From Cordia subcordata (lineage: Eukaryota > Streptophyta > Magnoliopsida > Boraginales > Cordiaceae): a stretch of DNA of 64,000 nucleotides. The stretch is taken from contig JAPTOF010000020.1 in NCBI GenBank assembly GCA_028554755.1, forward strand, positions 9,763,001 to 9,827,000. The letters run 5' to 3'. The position numbers and the translations under genes are program-made. The notes under the pieces were generated by a model, which was not told the origin of the DNA, ran no database searches, and saw nothing but the letters and a program-made list of their open reading frames with translations. How positions within the stretch are numbered: the first letter of the stretch is position 1; every line of letters begins with the position of its first letter. Below are positions 12,631 through 24,989 of the stretch, piece after piece.

Positions 12631-14838
12631 ATACACCCCACAAGTGTATGGATCAAATACAGTATAGTGTGTGCTTAAGTGCGGGATCCTTTCATCAAGG
12701 ATGCTACTTAGTTTGGTTCCTATGGTGAGTATGTCCTAAAGTAAGCTATGTGTGTGGGTGGTTATTCAAATTGGGTGGAACTCATGAGAAACATAACTAA
12801 AGATAAGAAAGGAAAACTAACTAAACGGAGTGGGAAATGATCATACTTGGGAAAGGATAACTAAACGCGAAATGGAACGACTTAGGTGATTGTGTCTTCG
12901 GGCTTGGGTCTAGATCCTTCTTTCGGGCTATTCGATGGTTTGGGACTCTAATTAAGGTCTTAGCTAGTTAATAGTATTACCCCTAGTCAATGGTGCACCC
13001 CCATCCCTAACTGGTACCAAATTAGAGTATATGGTTGTCCTACCTAATCAAGGCTTTAAGATCAATTAGCTAATTTCCTAGTGTTGATTAGTGCTCTCTC
13101 TAAGGGATTAATCTATTAGTTGTGTTTCAAACTAAATATTAATGGTCCCATGATTAACTAATGATAGTGGGTCACCTATTAATTGTGTTTCAAACTAAAG
13201 GCACCCTACTATACTAAGCAATTGAGCCTAATCAACACAATTGTAATTACTAGAAGGGCTCACCATTAACATGGTTTAAGGCTAAGGTGAGACCATTGCC
13301 ATTGGCATCATAGCAAAAATAAATACACGTATATTCATTGAGGCATAATACCAAACACATAGATATGTGTAATATAAAGCAATAGCAAAACAAAACATAA
13401 GCATGTATTAAATCCATTGAGGTATAATATCAAACACATAGACATGTGTAATATAAAGCTATAGCAAAACAAAACATAAGCATGTATTAAATCCATCAAA
13501 TATCCCAAAACAAGAGTGCATAGTCCTAACCCTTATTACAAATCCACAATTTAGCATAAATAGATCTACACAAACATAGTAAAGACAAGAATAAATAGAA
13601 GAATAAAAAACTTCCCCATATTTTTTTTTTCCGAGGTAACTTCCTTATAATCTTGGTACAGTCTTTATAAATCTCTAGAAAAATCCTCCCAAATCCTGTT
13701 CAAATCTCCAACTCGAGCTTGAATGTGGGTGAGGAATAGTGTAGACGAATGTGTGTGAGATGAGTAGGTGCTATGGTGGGCTAGGGTTTAATGGGTGTGA
13801 AAGGTTCTAAAAAATTTCTCTAAAAATGGCCTGAAAACAAATATTTATAGTTTGCTGTAGCAGCCCTATCGGTACTCTGCCAGTCAATCGATACTTTTTC
13901 TCTGCTTCGACTGGTAAAAGCACTGGGAGCTTTATGTTCTTGCCGATCGACTAGTTCCTATGCACTACTCAACCGGCAATAAATTGGAACTCTTTGGACT
14001 TACCAGTCGACAGACTCTTCTTATATTCTCGACCAGTTGCTTCTTTTCTCCTCCGCTTCGCTCTTAGTCTTCATTCTTTCATGTGTTCATCTATATTCTT
14101 TATCATTTATGTGCAAAGTCATCCCAATACTCACCTATATCACAAAATAAGGCACTTAGTGTAGCATTTATACATATAAATTCATCATAAACACTTAACA
14201 CTAATTGTGTACAAATAACACATAAACGCTACATTAATGCACTCTAACATGCTCTAAACACCTCTAAACATATCTGCAACATATGGCATAAACACATACA
14301 AATCAATAGACATCAATAGCCCTAAACTTTCTCCTTACTTGTGGACTAATCCCAAGTTTATCCTCATGCTTTCCAAAGAGTTGCCAGTTACATTGACTTA
14401 ATGTTCTTTCAACTCTAAGGGGTACAAAGGTTTGTTCCAATCATTTAAAAGCTACCAAAGCCTTTTTGGGTCCTCTTCTCAATCACAAGGGGCCTCACTC
14501 TTTCAAGAACACGTTGAGCATGCTTAAGCCACTATACTACTAAAGCTTAAAGCACATGCACACGCTAGGTATCAATACTTCGTACCCCCATCATCTCTCA
14601 TGCTGATCTTTTTCTGCCACAGCTTTTGCTTCCTTCCTCGTAACTCTTTGATGCTCATTCTTGCCCCTCTAATATACCCTTTGCCCTTTAATATAAAAAA
14701 AGAAACAATGAAAGGAAAATACATGATCTCTCTTTGAGATTACTCAATCCGCACTTGTGGTAGTGTATCATAAAATTTGCATCCATTCATTTATGCAAAT
14801 TTCTTTTACAATTAATCAACATGATATCATCAGACTAA
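12631..14838. other. Retroelement-like non-coding stretch, unassigned
   Basis: The sequence starts with a short motif near a gag break (ccacaagtgtatggatca), resembling non-coding parts of plant Ty3/gypsy elements, but no coding domain or LTR pair was seen. It contains a 78-bp direct repeat at about 13336-13497 (two units sharing atgtgtaatataaagc) and a poly-T tract near 13621. No gene is supported. Confidence 0.4.
13336..13497. repeat. 78-bp tandem duplication
   Basis: Two adjacent units begin with cattgagg(c/t)ataata and share aaagc(a/t)atagcaaaac. They differ at a handful of positions. Confidence 0.75.
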
Positions 14839-15345
14839 GATCGTGTTCAGCAACAACTTTTGAGGTAGCTTTTAGCATTTTGACAAGTCAAAATGTTATT
14901 TTTTCAAGTTATTGTTGTTCGGTAAACTAATTTTATAAGTAGCTTCTCGAGTAACTTTTAGTATTTCAACTAGCATTTCTCAAAAGCTAAAAATTTTAGC
15001 TTTTTAGGTAGCTTTTGACTTTTCATTTTTTTTGGGCAATTCTACCCTTTTCTTTCTTCAATCTCTCTTTATATTTTTACTTTTTTTTCACAAATATAAA
15101 TAAAAAATAATATAAAATTGAATTTCAAATTCTAGCTAATCAACATATACTAAGAAGTACAAGTTTTATTAGTACTTTTTTTGACAAAATAATTTTTGAA
15201 TCTATAATAATTAGTTTTTATAATATTGACACAAATGTTTTATCAAAAAATTAATTACATTTTAATATTAAAATATTATTGTAAAAAATAAATATTTAAC
15301 TATAAAATATATTGTCTTATTCCTGTAGTAGTAGTAGTAGTAGTA

Positions 15346-15394
<49 letters not shown>

Positions 15395-15582
15395 CAACAA
15401 CAACAACAACAACATGATATCAATGTCTGTTTACGTCATTTTACATTCATCAACTAATTTTACATAGCACATTTTGTTCAATTAGTTAGCTAAACAACTA
15501 TAAGCTATCAGTTACCCAAACAGTTATCAACTACTCAAATAGCTATTAGTTATCCTAACAGCTGATTTTGCCGAACAAGCCA
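14839..15582 (+). mobile_element. MITE copy 3 (TTCGGCAA-ended family)
   Basis: The left end contains GTGTTCAGCAACAAC and the right end TTTTGCCGAACAAGCCA. TAA flanks both sides (14836-14838, 15583-15585). It carries the compound microsatellite at 15325-15414 at the position where copies 1 and 2 have short AAT-rich runs. Confidence 0.65.
15325..15414. repeat. Compound trinucleotide microsatellite (GTA)n(ATA)n(ACA)n
   Basis: About 8 units of TAG/GTA, then about 14 units of AAT, then about 8 units of AAC, uninterrupted, inside MITE copy 3. Confidence 0.9.
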
Positions 15583-15964
15583 TAAAAGTAATGAAGTGTA
15601 CAAGAATTTGTGACATTAATATTGAGAATCCAATACGAATTTATATCTCAAAGTTTTTTAAAGAGTTAATGCCGTTCATACATTTATTCCTTTTTAAAAT
15701 ATTAATAGCAGATAAATTTTGATGCATGGCATAGCAATGGTTTGTAGCATTATAAATGCAAAAGAATTCTATGCATGTATCATTCTTGGAAATGAATAGA
15801 TTTGTCAAATGATTTTAATGATGATGTATGAGTTGAAATTGAAGTACGAAAATTAGAATGAATATAGAAAAAATTTAGTACTTTAATGATGATACATGAA
15901 TTAAATTGATATCTAACAAGTATTGGGATATAAAATTCAAACATTAATTGTAACTTGTGCATAT

Positions 15965-17000
15965 CACAAGTAGTGGTGGACCTTTTAAGGGACAAGGAGG
16001 GGCCATCGCGCCCACTAACCCCCCCCCCCCGCCAACCGCCCCCACCCCCTCCCACCCCAAATTTTTTTTAGAAAAAAATAAATATACATATACATATACA
16101 TATATATATATATGCATATATTACAAATATTTTTATAATTGTCCCCCAACTAATTCCTTCCTTTTTCTCCCTTCCGCCTTTTCTGCTTTTCGACATTTTA
16201 TTCTTTCCTTTCCTTCTTTTCCTAATAATCCATAATTTTTGTTCCTTTTTTCCCTTTGGCTCCAATCTTGACAAATTATAAACCAATTAGTCTCTAATTC
16301 TCTTTACGAACACATTAAGTTTAAGTGATCCAATTTCAAAACATACACATAAAGCCAAAGGTAAAGTAACACATGATTAATTTATTTTTTTTATTAGATA
16401 ATTTATGCATATTTTTTTCTTAAAATGGCTATTTATACTTATATTTTTGTTTTCTTATTGTATTTTGTATAAGTTGACGTATAAATATTTACAGTAAATC
16501 TAATTGTCATAACTTAAGTATTGATTGAATTATTCAATTTGGGTGAACATCATAATCATAATTCCTTATACTTTATGTGGATGTCTAATTTATTCTTACT
16601 AATTAATATAAAAATTGCTTAAGTCTCAAGTCATGATTATTTCTTTGTAAAAGAATATTGAAGAATATTGTACTTGAGACATGTTGTCACTGAGATATGT
16701 TATTCTACTAGCATGATTTGTGTTTATCTTTTAAAATTATTTGTATTTTAATGTATCTTATGATATTTGAAAACATATATAGACTTTCTACTAGTCTTTA
16801 ATGTATTTGTTATAGCATTAGCAATTAGCCTAGTATGAGTTGTGTTTATCTTTTAAAATTGTTTGTATTTGAAAACACCTTATGACGATTGAATATATAT
16901 ATACAACTTGATAATCTTAAAATATAATTTTATATATTCATTATGGCATCAGTAGTTTGGCCCCTCCAAACATTTTGTTCAAGGTTTGCCATTGATCACA
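15965..17000. mobile_element. Possible non-autonomous DNA element with GC-rich ends
   Basis: The left part (gtggaccttttaaggga, then aggaggggccatcg and a C-rich run at 16020-16052) is weakly mirrored by the right part (ggcccctccaaac, caaggtttgccat). The interior contains a direct repeat (gtttatcttttaaaatt at about 16724 and 16845). Duplication and exact ends were not resolved. Reading frames through the C-run are low complexity and not genes. Confidence 0.35.
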
Positions 17001-18839
17001 AGCTATAGTTCTAATAGCTCATATTTCTAAATTAACTCTCACTTTTTTTTTTTTAAAATCAAATCTAAATCGTCACTTATACAAAACTAATCTCAACCAA
17101 TCCACCTACTCTTAAATTTTATTTATTTATGGTATGATTAACGATTGGCGGATCATCTTTTTACCCAATGCCCACCACACAACCCACCCCATTGTGCCAG
17201 CTCTCCACACAAGTTGAGCACTATGGTGGGGCCCAGAGGCCCAAATCATAGCCATAAGTTTAGGCTTAATCCTACATGGTGTTTTGGTCAAATGGCATGT
17301 TACGTGATGATTAGCAGTCAAAGGGATAGGTCAGTAGATAATTTAGTACTAATCGGGACCATACTCAGTGTCTCGTTATGGGCCAACAGTATGAAGACAA
17401 TCCTGGCTGTCAATATATACTGTCTTTTACCATCGTTTAATCCTAACCCTTCATCGTTCTGTTTGAGTCTATCCCCAAGCAACGATAAGAGGATAATCCA
17501 ATTCTAATTTGTTTATATCAGAAAGAAAAAAGATGGTAGCAAGACTCGAGGACATCTAAGTTGTCGTGACTCCACTTTCGAATGTTTTCTTGTAACATGT
17601 TCTCTCTTCTTCTTCTTCTTCTTTATTTTTGTTTTATTTTTGGCCAATTGATACAATTTGCTCAAGCTTCGAATCGTTGTAAACCTTTTTACGGTTTGGA
17701 ATTAAAAATGTCTAAAACAATTGGGTCGGTCTAACTAAAAATACATAAGTTTGAGAAACAAATATTCTTCCATTTACAATTTTTTTCTTCTTTTCAGTTT
17801 AAGATTTGTTTAGACTGACTTTTATTTTTGCCATTAAAAGGCTGACTTCATGAAAATGTTTTAAAGTAACTTTTCTTTTTACCTTTTAATTTGTGAAAAT
17901 GTTTCAAAGTAAATTTATTTTTTCTTTTTTATTTGTTAAGGATTACTGAAGTTTCATCTTAAATTTAAAAATCAATTGGTCAATAAGTCAATGGGAGTCG
18001 AACATCTATAAATTAATCAGTTATAATTCAACCCTGATACCATTTTAAGAATTAGATTTCATCTCAAAAACCAATTTATCAGTAAGAAAACTGGCTCAAA
18101 ACCTTATATAATTGACTCGAATTTCAAAAATAATTCCGGTAGAGAATATATATATTTCAACAAAATTATTAGGTCAAGCCTAAGCTTCAATAACTATAAA
18201 ATATTAAGTCATCCACAAGGTCCTATAGATTGATTTCTTGACATGGATCCCTCTTGAGTAACCAAGAAAAAAGAAAAAAAAAAAAGAAAGCACATCAAGT
18301 AGGCAAAAAAAGAAAAAAGAAAGAAAGAAAAAAGAGCAATAATTTTAATTTTGTAAAGAAACTAGTTGAAGTGTGTCAATTTTAACTTCTAGTAATGCAC
18401 AAATTAGTTTGCTTAATTCTCCATATCTCCTACTTTGGAAGAGAGTAATTAATTTACTCATAATATCATAGTATTATAAATTAAATATAAAAAAAATGTC
18501 AATACAAATATAATAAAGTAATATAAGCAAATTTATAACCTTTACATTTTACCGACACCATTGTTACATTACGTCAAAATCATGCTCAAAGAGTTTATCG
18601 TTGTAGATAAGAAAATGGGATTAAAAAAACTCCAAATCTCTTGGTACATGCATTTACAGCTCATGCAAAAGACCAATAACAGCGTCCACACTGTAAACTT
18701 TTACAGATGCCCTCGAGATATTGGAAAAGTTTTTGTTCCACTAATAAATACCAACTGTACTTTTTCCCTTTTTCTCTTTCTTTCTCTTGTCTGAACTGTA
18801 CTTTTCCTACTGTCCTCCTTTTTCGTTTTATTTATTTAT
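17001..18839. other. Intergenic DNA
   Basis: Nothing recognisable. There is an A/G-rich tract of AAAG-like units at about 18260-18335. The region 17145-17507 is open but shows no domain, no intron pattern and no initiation context that would support a gene. Confidence 0.55.
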
Positions 18840-19297
18840 TTATTTTTTTTTAAGGGTTAACCAAAGGAGAATCCTTTCCAGGCGTGGAAATCCAATGTGC
18901 AATATTTCGAGAATCTGCGCCATGCGTGACTCGATCGCGTTGTCGAGTGTCTCACCCTAATCAGCCACTACTTCGCATTTCACCATCGCGCTTTTTTCGT
19001 TTTATTACTTGGTCAATTGTTTGTTCTTTCCTAAAATATATACAAAAATACTATTTTTTTTGGTCGGATACAAAAATACTATTAAAAAACAAACTATAAT
19101 CAATTTTTCCAAGGCCTTGGTCTTGAACACTTTTTTTTTCCCATAGCTCAACGCCTTCGCTTTACCTTTCTCCAACACACTTCACACTGTCAAAGCTTTC
19201 CCATTTGTTTCTCTAAGTTTCATCTGCAAACCGCTTTCAGTTTCCTGCTCTTACAACGGTGAGCTTTTCCTTGAAAAATTCTTCACTTTTCTTGAAA
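18840..19297 (+). promoter_or_regulatory. Promoter and 5' leader region of the receptor kinase
   Basis: It lies immediately upstream of the kinase ATG. The last 150 bases are pyrimidine-rich (repeated CTTT/TTTC), as in plant 5' untranslated leaders. The exact TATA box and transcription start were not identified with confidence. Confidence 0.4.
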
Positions 19298-21568
19298 ATG
19301 TTACGTTTAGTTTTATGCATTTTGGCATTATGCAATTTTCATTCACTAGTTAGTTCTTTGAATGATGAAGGTTATGCACTTATATCATTCAAGAATGCAA
19401 TTAAAGAAGACCCTGAAGGGTCACTAAGCAACTGGAACTATTCTGATGAAACCCCTTGTTCATGGAATGGTATAACATGCAAAGAGCAAAGAGTTGTTTC
19501 TGTTAGCATACCAAAGAAGAAACTCTCTGGCTTTCTTTCTCCTTCACTTGGGTCATTATCTGAGCTTCGACATGTTAATTTGAGGGACAATAATTTGTAT
19601 GGAAGCTTATCTGCTGAGCTTTTTAAGGCTCAAGGGCTGCAAAGTTTGGTTCTTGTTAGAAATGGATTTTCTGGGTCTATACCATATGAGACTGGCAACC
19701 TTAGTTACCTTCAAAACTTGGATTTTTCGCAGAATTTCTTTAATGGGTCACTTCCTAGCACATTGGTTCAGTGTAAAAGGTTGAGAGCTCTTGATCTTAG
19801 TCAGAACAATTTTACTGGTTCTTTGCCTAGTGGGTTTGGGACTAATTTAGTTTTATTGGAAAAACTTGATCTTTCGCGTAATAGTTTTAGTGGTTTGATC
19901 CCTAGTGACTTGGGGAATTTGTCTAATTTGCAAGAGACTTTTGATCTGTCTCATAATATGTTCAGTGGCTCGATTCCGTTTAGTCTTGGTAATCTTCCGG
20001 AGAAGGTATATATTGATCTTACTTATAACAATTTAAGTGGTCCAATACCGCAGGATGGTGCTTTAATGAATAGAGGACCAACTGCATTCATTGGAAATCC
20101 AAGGCTTTGTGGCCCTCCCCTGAAAATTCCTTGTAATGATAGTGAGGTGAGTTCTTCGTATTCGGATCCTTCCTTGCCTAGTAACTATCCTCCACTAGGC
20201 ACTGGGAATGATGAAAAGGATCAACATGCAAGAGGGCTTAGTAACGGTGCTATTGTTGCGATTGTTGTTGCTGACGTTATTGGAATTTGTGTTATTGGGT
20301 TGCTGTTCTCTTACTGTTACTCAAGGATTTATGCCAATAATAAGACAAAGGATGCGAGTGTATATGGTTTTGAGAAGGGAAGGAAGGGGAGGAAAGAATG
20401 TCTGTGCTTTAGGAAAGATGAGTCAGAGACTTTATCAGAAAATGTGGAGCAATATGATCTGGTTCCATTGGATTCTGAGGTGGCGTTTAATCTTGATGAA
20501 CTTCTTAAGGCTTCTGCTTTTGTATTGGGTAAGAGTGGAATCGGGATCGTTTACAAAGTTGTGCTTGAAGGAGGTGTTACCTTGGCCGTGAGAAGACTGG
20601 GTGAAGGTGGTTCCCAAAGGCTTAAGGAATTTCAAACAGAAGTTGAGGCAATTGGAAAAGTAAAACATCCTAATATTGTTACTCTTAGAGCCTATTATTG
20701 GTCAGTGGATGAGAAGCTACTGATTTACGAATTTGTACCTAATGGCAGCCTTGCGACTGCAATTCATGGTAAGTTCCTTATTTACTGTTAAACTAATACA
20801 GCTTATCTAATGTAGTTAGTCTTCTGATCTAATTGTTACAAGCCTATTCTTTACGATGCCATTAATATTTCCCCGTCGTGTCCATCAATGTCCTCAGGAA
20901 ACGTCGGTATGCTGTCCTTTAACCCTCTTTCATGGTTTGCCCGGTTGAATATAATGAAAGGAATTGCAAAAGGCTTGCTATATCTGCATGAGTTCAGCCC
21001 GAAAAAATATGTCCATGGAGATCTGAAGCCAACTAACATATTGCTTGGCAGCAGTATGGAACCAAAAATTGCTGATTTTGGACTTGGACGCCTAGCTAAT
21101 ATAGCCGGAGGAACCCCAATACTGCAGTCCAACCGAGTGGCCTCCGAAAAACCACCACAAGGGCAACAAAGCAGTGTGCCGTCTGAAGTTCGAACTGTTA
21201 GTTCAATTTCGAATGCCAGGTCCTCTTATCAGGCTCCTGAGGCTTTGAAAGTTGTAAAACCATCGCAAAAGTGGGATATCTATTCTTATGGAGTGATCCT
21301 GCTGGAAATGATAACAGGGAGATCACCAATAGTCCAAATTGGTACCTCAGAAATGGATCTTCCTCACTGGATCCAGGTATGCATTGAAGAGAAGAAGCCA
21401 CTTTCTGATGTCTTAGACCCATACTTAGCTCAAGATCCGGATAAAGAAGAGGAAATCATTGCTATACTGAAGATTGCAATGGCGTGCACACAGAGCAGCC
21501 CTGAAAGGAGACCTTCGATGAGGCATGTCTCTGATGCACTAGAAAGACTGCCATCGTCATCTGACTAA
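19298..21568 (+). CDS. ZAR1: LRR receptor-like kinase, ZYGOTIC ARREST 1-like
   Basis: Two exons, 19298-20768 and 20898-21568, joined in phase 1 across a GT-AG intron of 129 bp, give 713 residues. Order: signal peptide (about 1-23), cysteine-paired N-cap with CSWNGITC, about five to six LRRs (ILDLS/NFSGSIP-type units), the C-cap [10 protein letters not shown], a transmembrane helix (about 316-341), a conserved juxtamembrane block ([19 protein letters not shown]), then the kinase from about 396 to the end. Sequence and layout closely resemble Arabidopsis ZAR1 (At2g01210), a plasma-membrane LRR kinase with a role in asymmetric zygote division. The kinase has a glycine loop (GKSGIGIVY), HGD in place of HRD ([11 protein letters not shown]) and an intact DFG, but Arg (AVRRL) at the catalytic lysine position, so catalysis may be weak or absent. 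ATG 19298 was chosen because it begins the signal peptide. No damage seen. Confidence 0.93.
20769..20897 (+). other. Intron of the ZAR1-like gene
   Basis: Donor G|GTAAG at 20769, acceptor TCCTCAG|G at 20897. It splits a glycine codon after the IH of the AIHG motif in the kinase N-lobe/C-lobe hinge region. Confidence 0.9.
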
Positions 21569-21900
21569 AATGCCAATCCAAATTGTTTCAGCTTCATCTG
21601 ATTTAGTAATTCGATTCTTTGACAATTAATGGAAGTGGCATACTAAAAGGCAGTCATGTAAACGACAGCAGAGAAGGAGAACAGCTGGACGTGAATACAC
21701 GACCTCATCCAACGGGGGAATCTCTGTTTGTCGTTACAGAAAAGGCTCTGATTCTAAATAGGTTTGCTCTAAGAGCATGCATGATAGGAGACTTTTTGTT
21801 CATGTGTCAAATATGTAAAAGAATACTGTCTTCTTGCTCTTGTTGTGAACCTATTGTCTGCTTGTTGTTCTGTGGTTCAATCATTTAACATGTCAATTTT
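21569..21900 (+). other. Probable 3' untranslated region of the ZAR1-like gene
   Basis: It directly follows the TAA at 21566-21568. It has no coding domain and ends in a T-rich stretch (about 21840-21910). The extent is inferred. Confidence 0.4.
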
Positions 21901-24170
21901 ATTTTCACCTTTACTCAAAAAGCACATAAAAACTAGAAATTTGCTTTCCTTCCATGGCATGTGAGCATTAGAGGGAATAGAGCATTGCCTCCTTGTTTCA
22001 TGTAGTACAAGCCAGTTCGCGCACTACCATCACAACCCTGCCCCATCCTTCACCTGAGGCCAGGCGCGGCACATAACGAGGCATGAAGGTGAGGTAGGAG
22101 GTGGTTCACCGAGACGGTTAAAGGTTGGACCTCCCCTATTGACTGAACAAGTCAATATGCGGGATGCTATTTAGTTGCAAATGGTTCAAGCAGGCCTTCC
22201 TTTACCTCTTCTCTTGCTGATCCTCCTCTAACAGGGTAATGATGTAAAGCAATGTGATTTCTGTTTCTATTGAATAATCTTCCTTCAAAAAGAAAAAGTC
22301 TTGACTTTTAATGCGAAATATGATATCTTACCAAGATCCTTCAAACAGGTGATTCTTACGGATGACCATACACATATTTTCTCTTCACATCACATGACAA
22401 CATCACATCACACAATCTCTCCTCGTCTCTTTCATTCTCTCACTTGCCGCTACCTCATCGTCCCAACAGGTTTTTCCGAACATTTTGCGCCTACTAATTT
22501 CTGATGGCTTTTTTAGTCCTGCAGTTTGATGGGGACATTTCTGGGAGCCTAGCAAACCAATCAAACAACTATGCATTTTTTCCACTCGTCACTATCTCGC
22601 TGGCCTGAGTAATTGCATTGCACCTATCAATATAGATTCTTCAGTTTGGTCTTTACAATTAGGCAAAGAACTAATAATTCCTTCTGTTCCAACTTTTTCT
22701 TAATCTTAATTTGCATTCTGAGTTCTTGTGCAATCGCGAGTTAAGTTCTACTTTTCTGTACTCAAATTTAGAACTTCTTGTTTCAATCGACTTCTCGATT
22801 GGAATCAGCTGAGTGGGTAGTAACTAGTAAGCTGCATATTCATTAGATTCTATTCTTTTTCTTTTCCCTTTCTGTTTCTTTTGCCTTAATTATATTGTAC
22901 CCTTCCTCTAACGCGAAACGTAGAAAACAAAATTTTGTTTTTTTTTTTCATTTTAAAAAGCTCAAAAGTGCGTTCAAGAAGTACGGAAATACTATTTTGA
23001 GAACCAATTTCAGAACCATGTCATTTCTCACTTCAACAAAAAATAAACCAAAGATTGATCGCATACAATTAATAGGAATTGACCTCTAAATTATTCACTA
23101 TTAAAAATGAAAAATATACTACTTGCTTACTAAATTTTTTAAACTACGTCATTTCTAAAACAACTAAATTGAATTATTTTGATAAAAATGCCCCGCTCCT
23201 CCAAAGGCATATCAGCTGTGTACTCAATAAAGGTGCGCGTAGGGAACCTGGATTAGCTCAGAGCTTTACAAATTAACCGTACGAATAAAGGAAAACACAA
23301 CAAAAGTGGCACCAACTTTTGCGCTACACCTTTATATGATGAATAATTTGTGCCTTTATGTGGGGTCCATGCATGGGAGGGGTCTCCATAAATTAATGGT
23401 CTCCCCATAGAAAAGAGTTCATTATTCATAGGTATTGTTTGTATGTATTTACCGGCAGAATTTTCTGTCATTTGACTTTTATAGGTTAACTTTGTTGATG
23501 GTCAATTTATTGACGACACACGAGCTCAGTTTCCTACTATTTTAATATCATGATTGAGCGCCATTCAAGGCAAATGGTGTGCACATGGTTTTCCATACCT
23601 TTCTTAATATAATAATATTATAAATTGAATATAGGGAGAGTAAATTATTTATATCATTTATTGGGATTATATGAATAATTTTTTTGTGTTGCATGGAAGA
23701 CATAAATGATTATGTAAATATGAGTTTAGAGGACACATATTTACTTGTCCTTCTCAAGTAACTGGATCAATTGCTCTGAAGTCTAAAGTAATACTCTACA
23801 ATGCAGAACCCAATAAGTCATTTTCATGCATAGTTGACCAATTAATTTTCGCGCCTATTTGCTTTGTGGTGAACAGGCTTGGTTGCGTAATTCTTGACTG
23901 TGAGCCTATTTCTCTCTGCTTATTTTACAGCATATAAATTTTTAGTAAAAAGTATCTCTTTACATATTTTTTTATTATTTGTAATTTATAAGCCCCAAAT
24001 AAGCTTAGTGCAACAGGTTGTATATTAATAATTTAAAACTCTTAGTTCTTTTTCTTGGCTGAACTCTTTGCTTTTTAAGCTAAAGAATAAACTGAAAAGA
24101 AAAAAAGATTATCTATTAATGCTTGTTTAACTCTATGGAATAGAGTTATTTTATTGTCATTTTGCTTAAG
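21901..24170. other. Intergenic DNA
   Basis: 21985-22300 is an unusually GC-rich patch that ends in an A-rich tail (about 22286-22297), which could be the 3' end of a 5'-truncated LINE or retrocopy. No domain or target duplication was recognised. The rest shows nothing identifiable. Confidence 0.4.
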
Positions 24171-24178
24171 ATTTTGAC

Positions 24179-24949
24179 TAGAGATGTCAATGGAGCGAGA
24201 TTCACAAACCCCTACTCCGCACTTATTTTTGTTTCACCTACCCCTACCCCGCCCCTATACCTGTACCGGGTTTTCTCCTGACTACCATCCCCACTCCTAC
24301 TGGTGTTTTTTACACCATTCCCTACCTACAGGGCACCTGTCAACAAAAATTAAAGGGGCGGTAACATTAGGGTAAAATTCTACATGTTAAGGCGCTACTT
24401 GATAAATGAAACCTCTACCTGTTAATTAAATAAATTAAAAGTCATTTTGAAGAAAATAAACTATCAAAAGTAATTTTAAAAAATTAAAAAATAATAATTT
24501 TCATAGATTAAAATAGGACATCAAGATGACTTATGATGGAAAAGTGTCTTTCTTTATACAATAAATTCCAAAGAATCAATTGAAAAAAAAATTTACTTAG
24601 AAGTCATAAGCTGCAGTGATCAAATCAATACATGCAATTAATTAGTAGACCATGCATCTCCACAGAACGAGTAAAAGAAAAAAATTACTTTCAAATAATA
24701 AGTTCAATTAATCAAATCAAGACGTTCAATTTATGAATGAATCAATTTTTATATATCCACATTGAATGCAATAGGAATATTTTGTTATATATATATATAT
24801 ACACCTTAACCCCGCCCTGCCCCCACACCCGTGCACAAAGAAAAAACCCCACCCCGCCCGGCCCCAGGAGTTTTTTTCGTAAAAACCCCGCCCCTACCCC
24901 GTTGGTACACCTGCGAGGTGGGGTGGGCAGGTTACTATTGACATCTCTA
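24179..24949 (+). mobile_element. hAT-like non-autonomous element, copy 1
   Basis: Ends are TAGAGATGTCAATGG at the left and ATTGACATCTCTA at the right (inverted). The ends are GC-rich with repeated CCCCGCCCC and the core is AT-rich, a known structure of plant hAT-type non-autonomous elements. There is no coding capacity. The left 8-bp flank is ATTTTGAC (24171-24178) and the right is CTTGAATA (24950-24957). They do not match each other, but they match the opposite flanks of copy 2. Confidence 0.75.
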
Positions 24950-24989
24950 CTTGAATAGACAAAATTTTAAAAAGTGAAAAGTAGACATT

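Noticed and set aside
15780..16286. Open frames on both strands around a poly-C run
   Set aside because: Glycine- and proline-rich products arise from the homopolymer tract. No domain or gene structure.
19259..19297. GTG-initiated extension of the ZAR1-like protein by 13 residues
   Set aside because: Plant nuclear genes rarely start at GTG. The ATG at 19298 begins a clean signal peptide.
23230..23265. tRNA-like text (GGATTAGCTCAGAGC)
   Set aside because: No matching acceptor stem, anticodon arm or T-loop could be formed nearby.
24184..24958. Short open frames in the hAT-like copy 1 (and the matching ones at 56569-56835)
   Set aside because: They are P/S/T-rich products of CCCCGCCCC-type terminal repeats and are not conserved as protein between the two copies.
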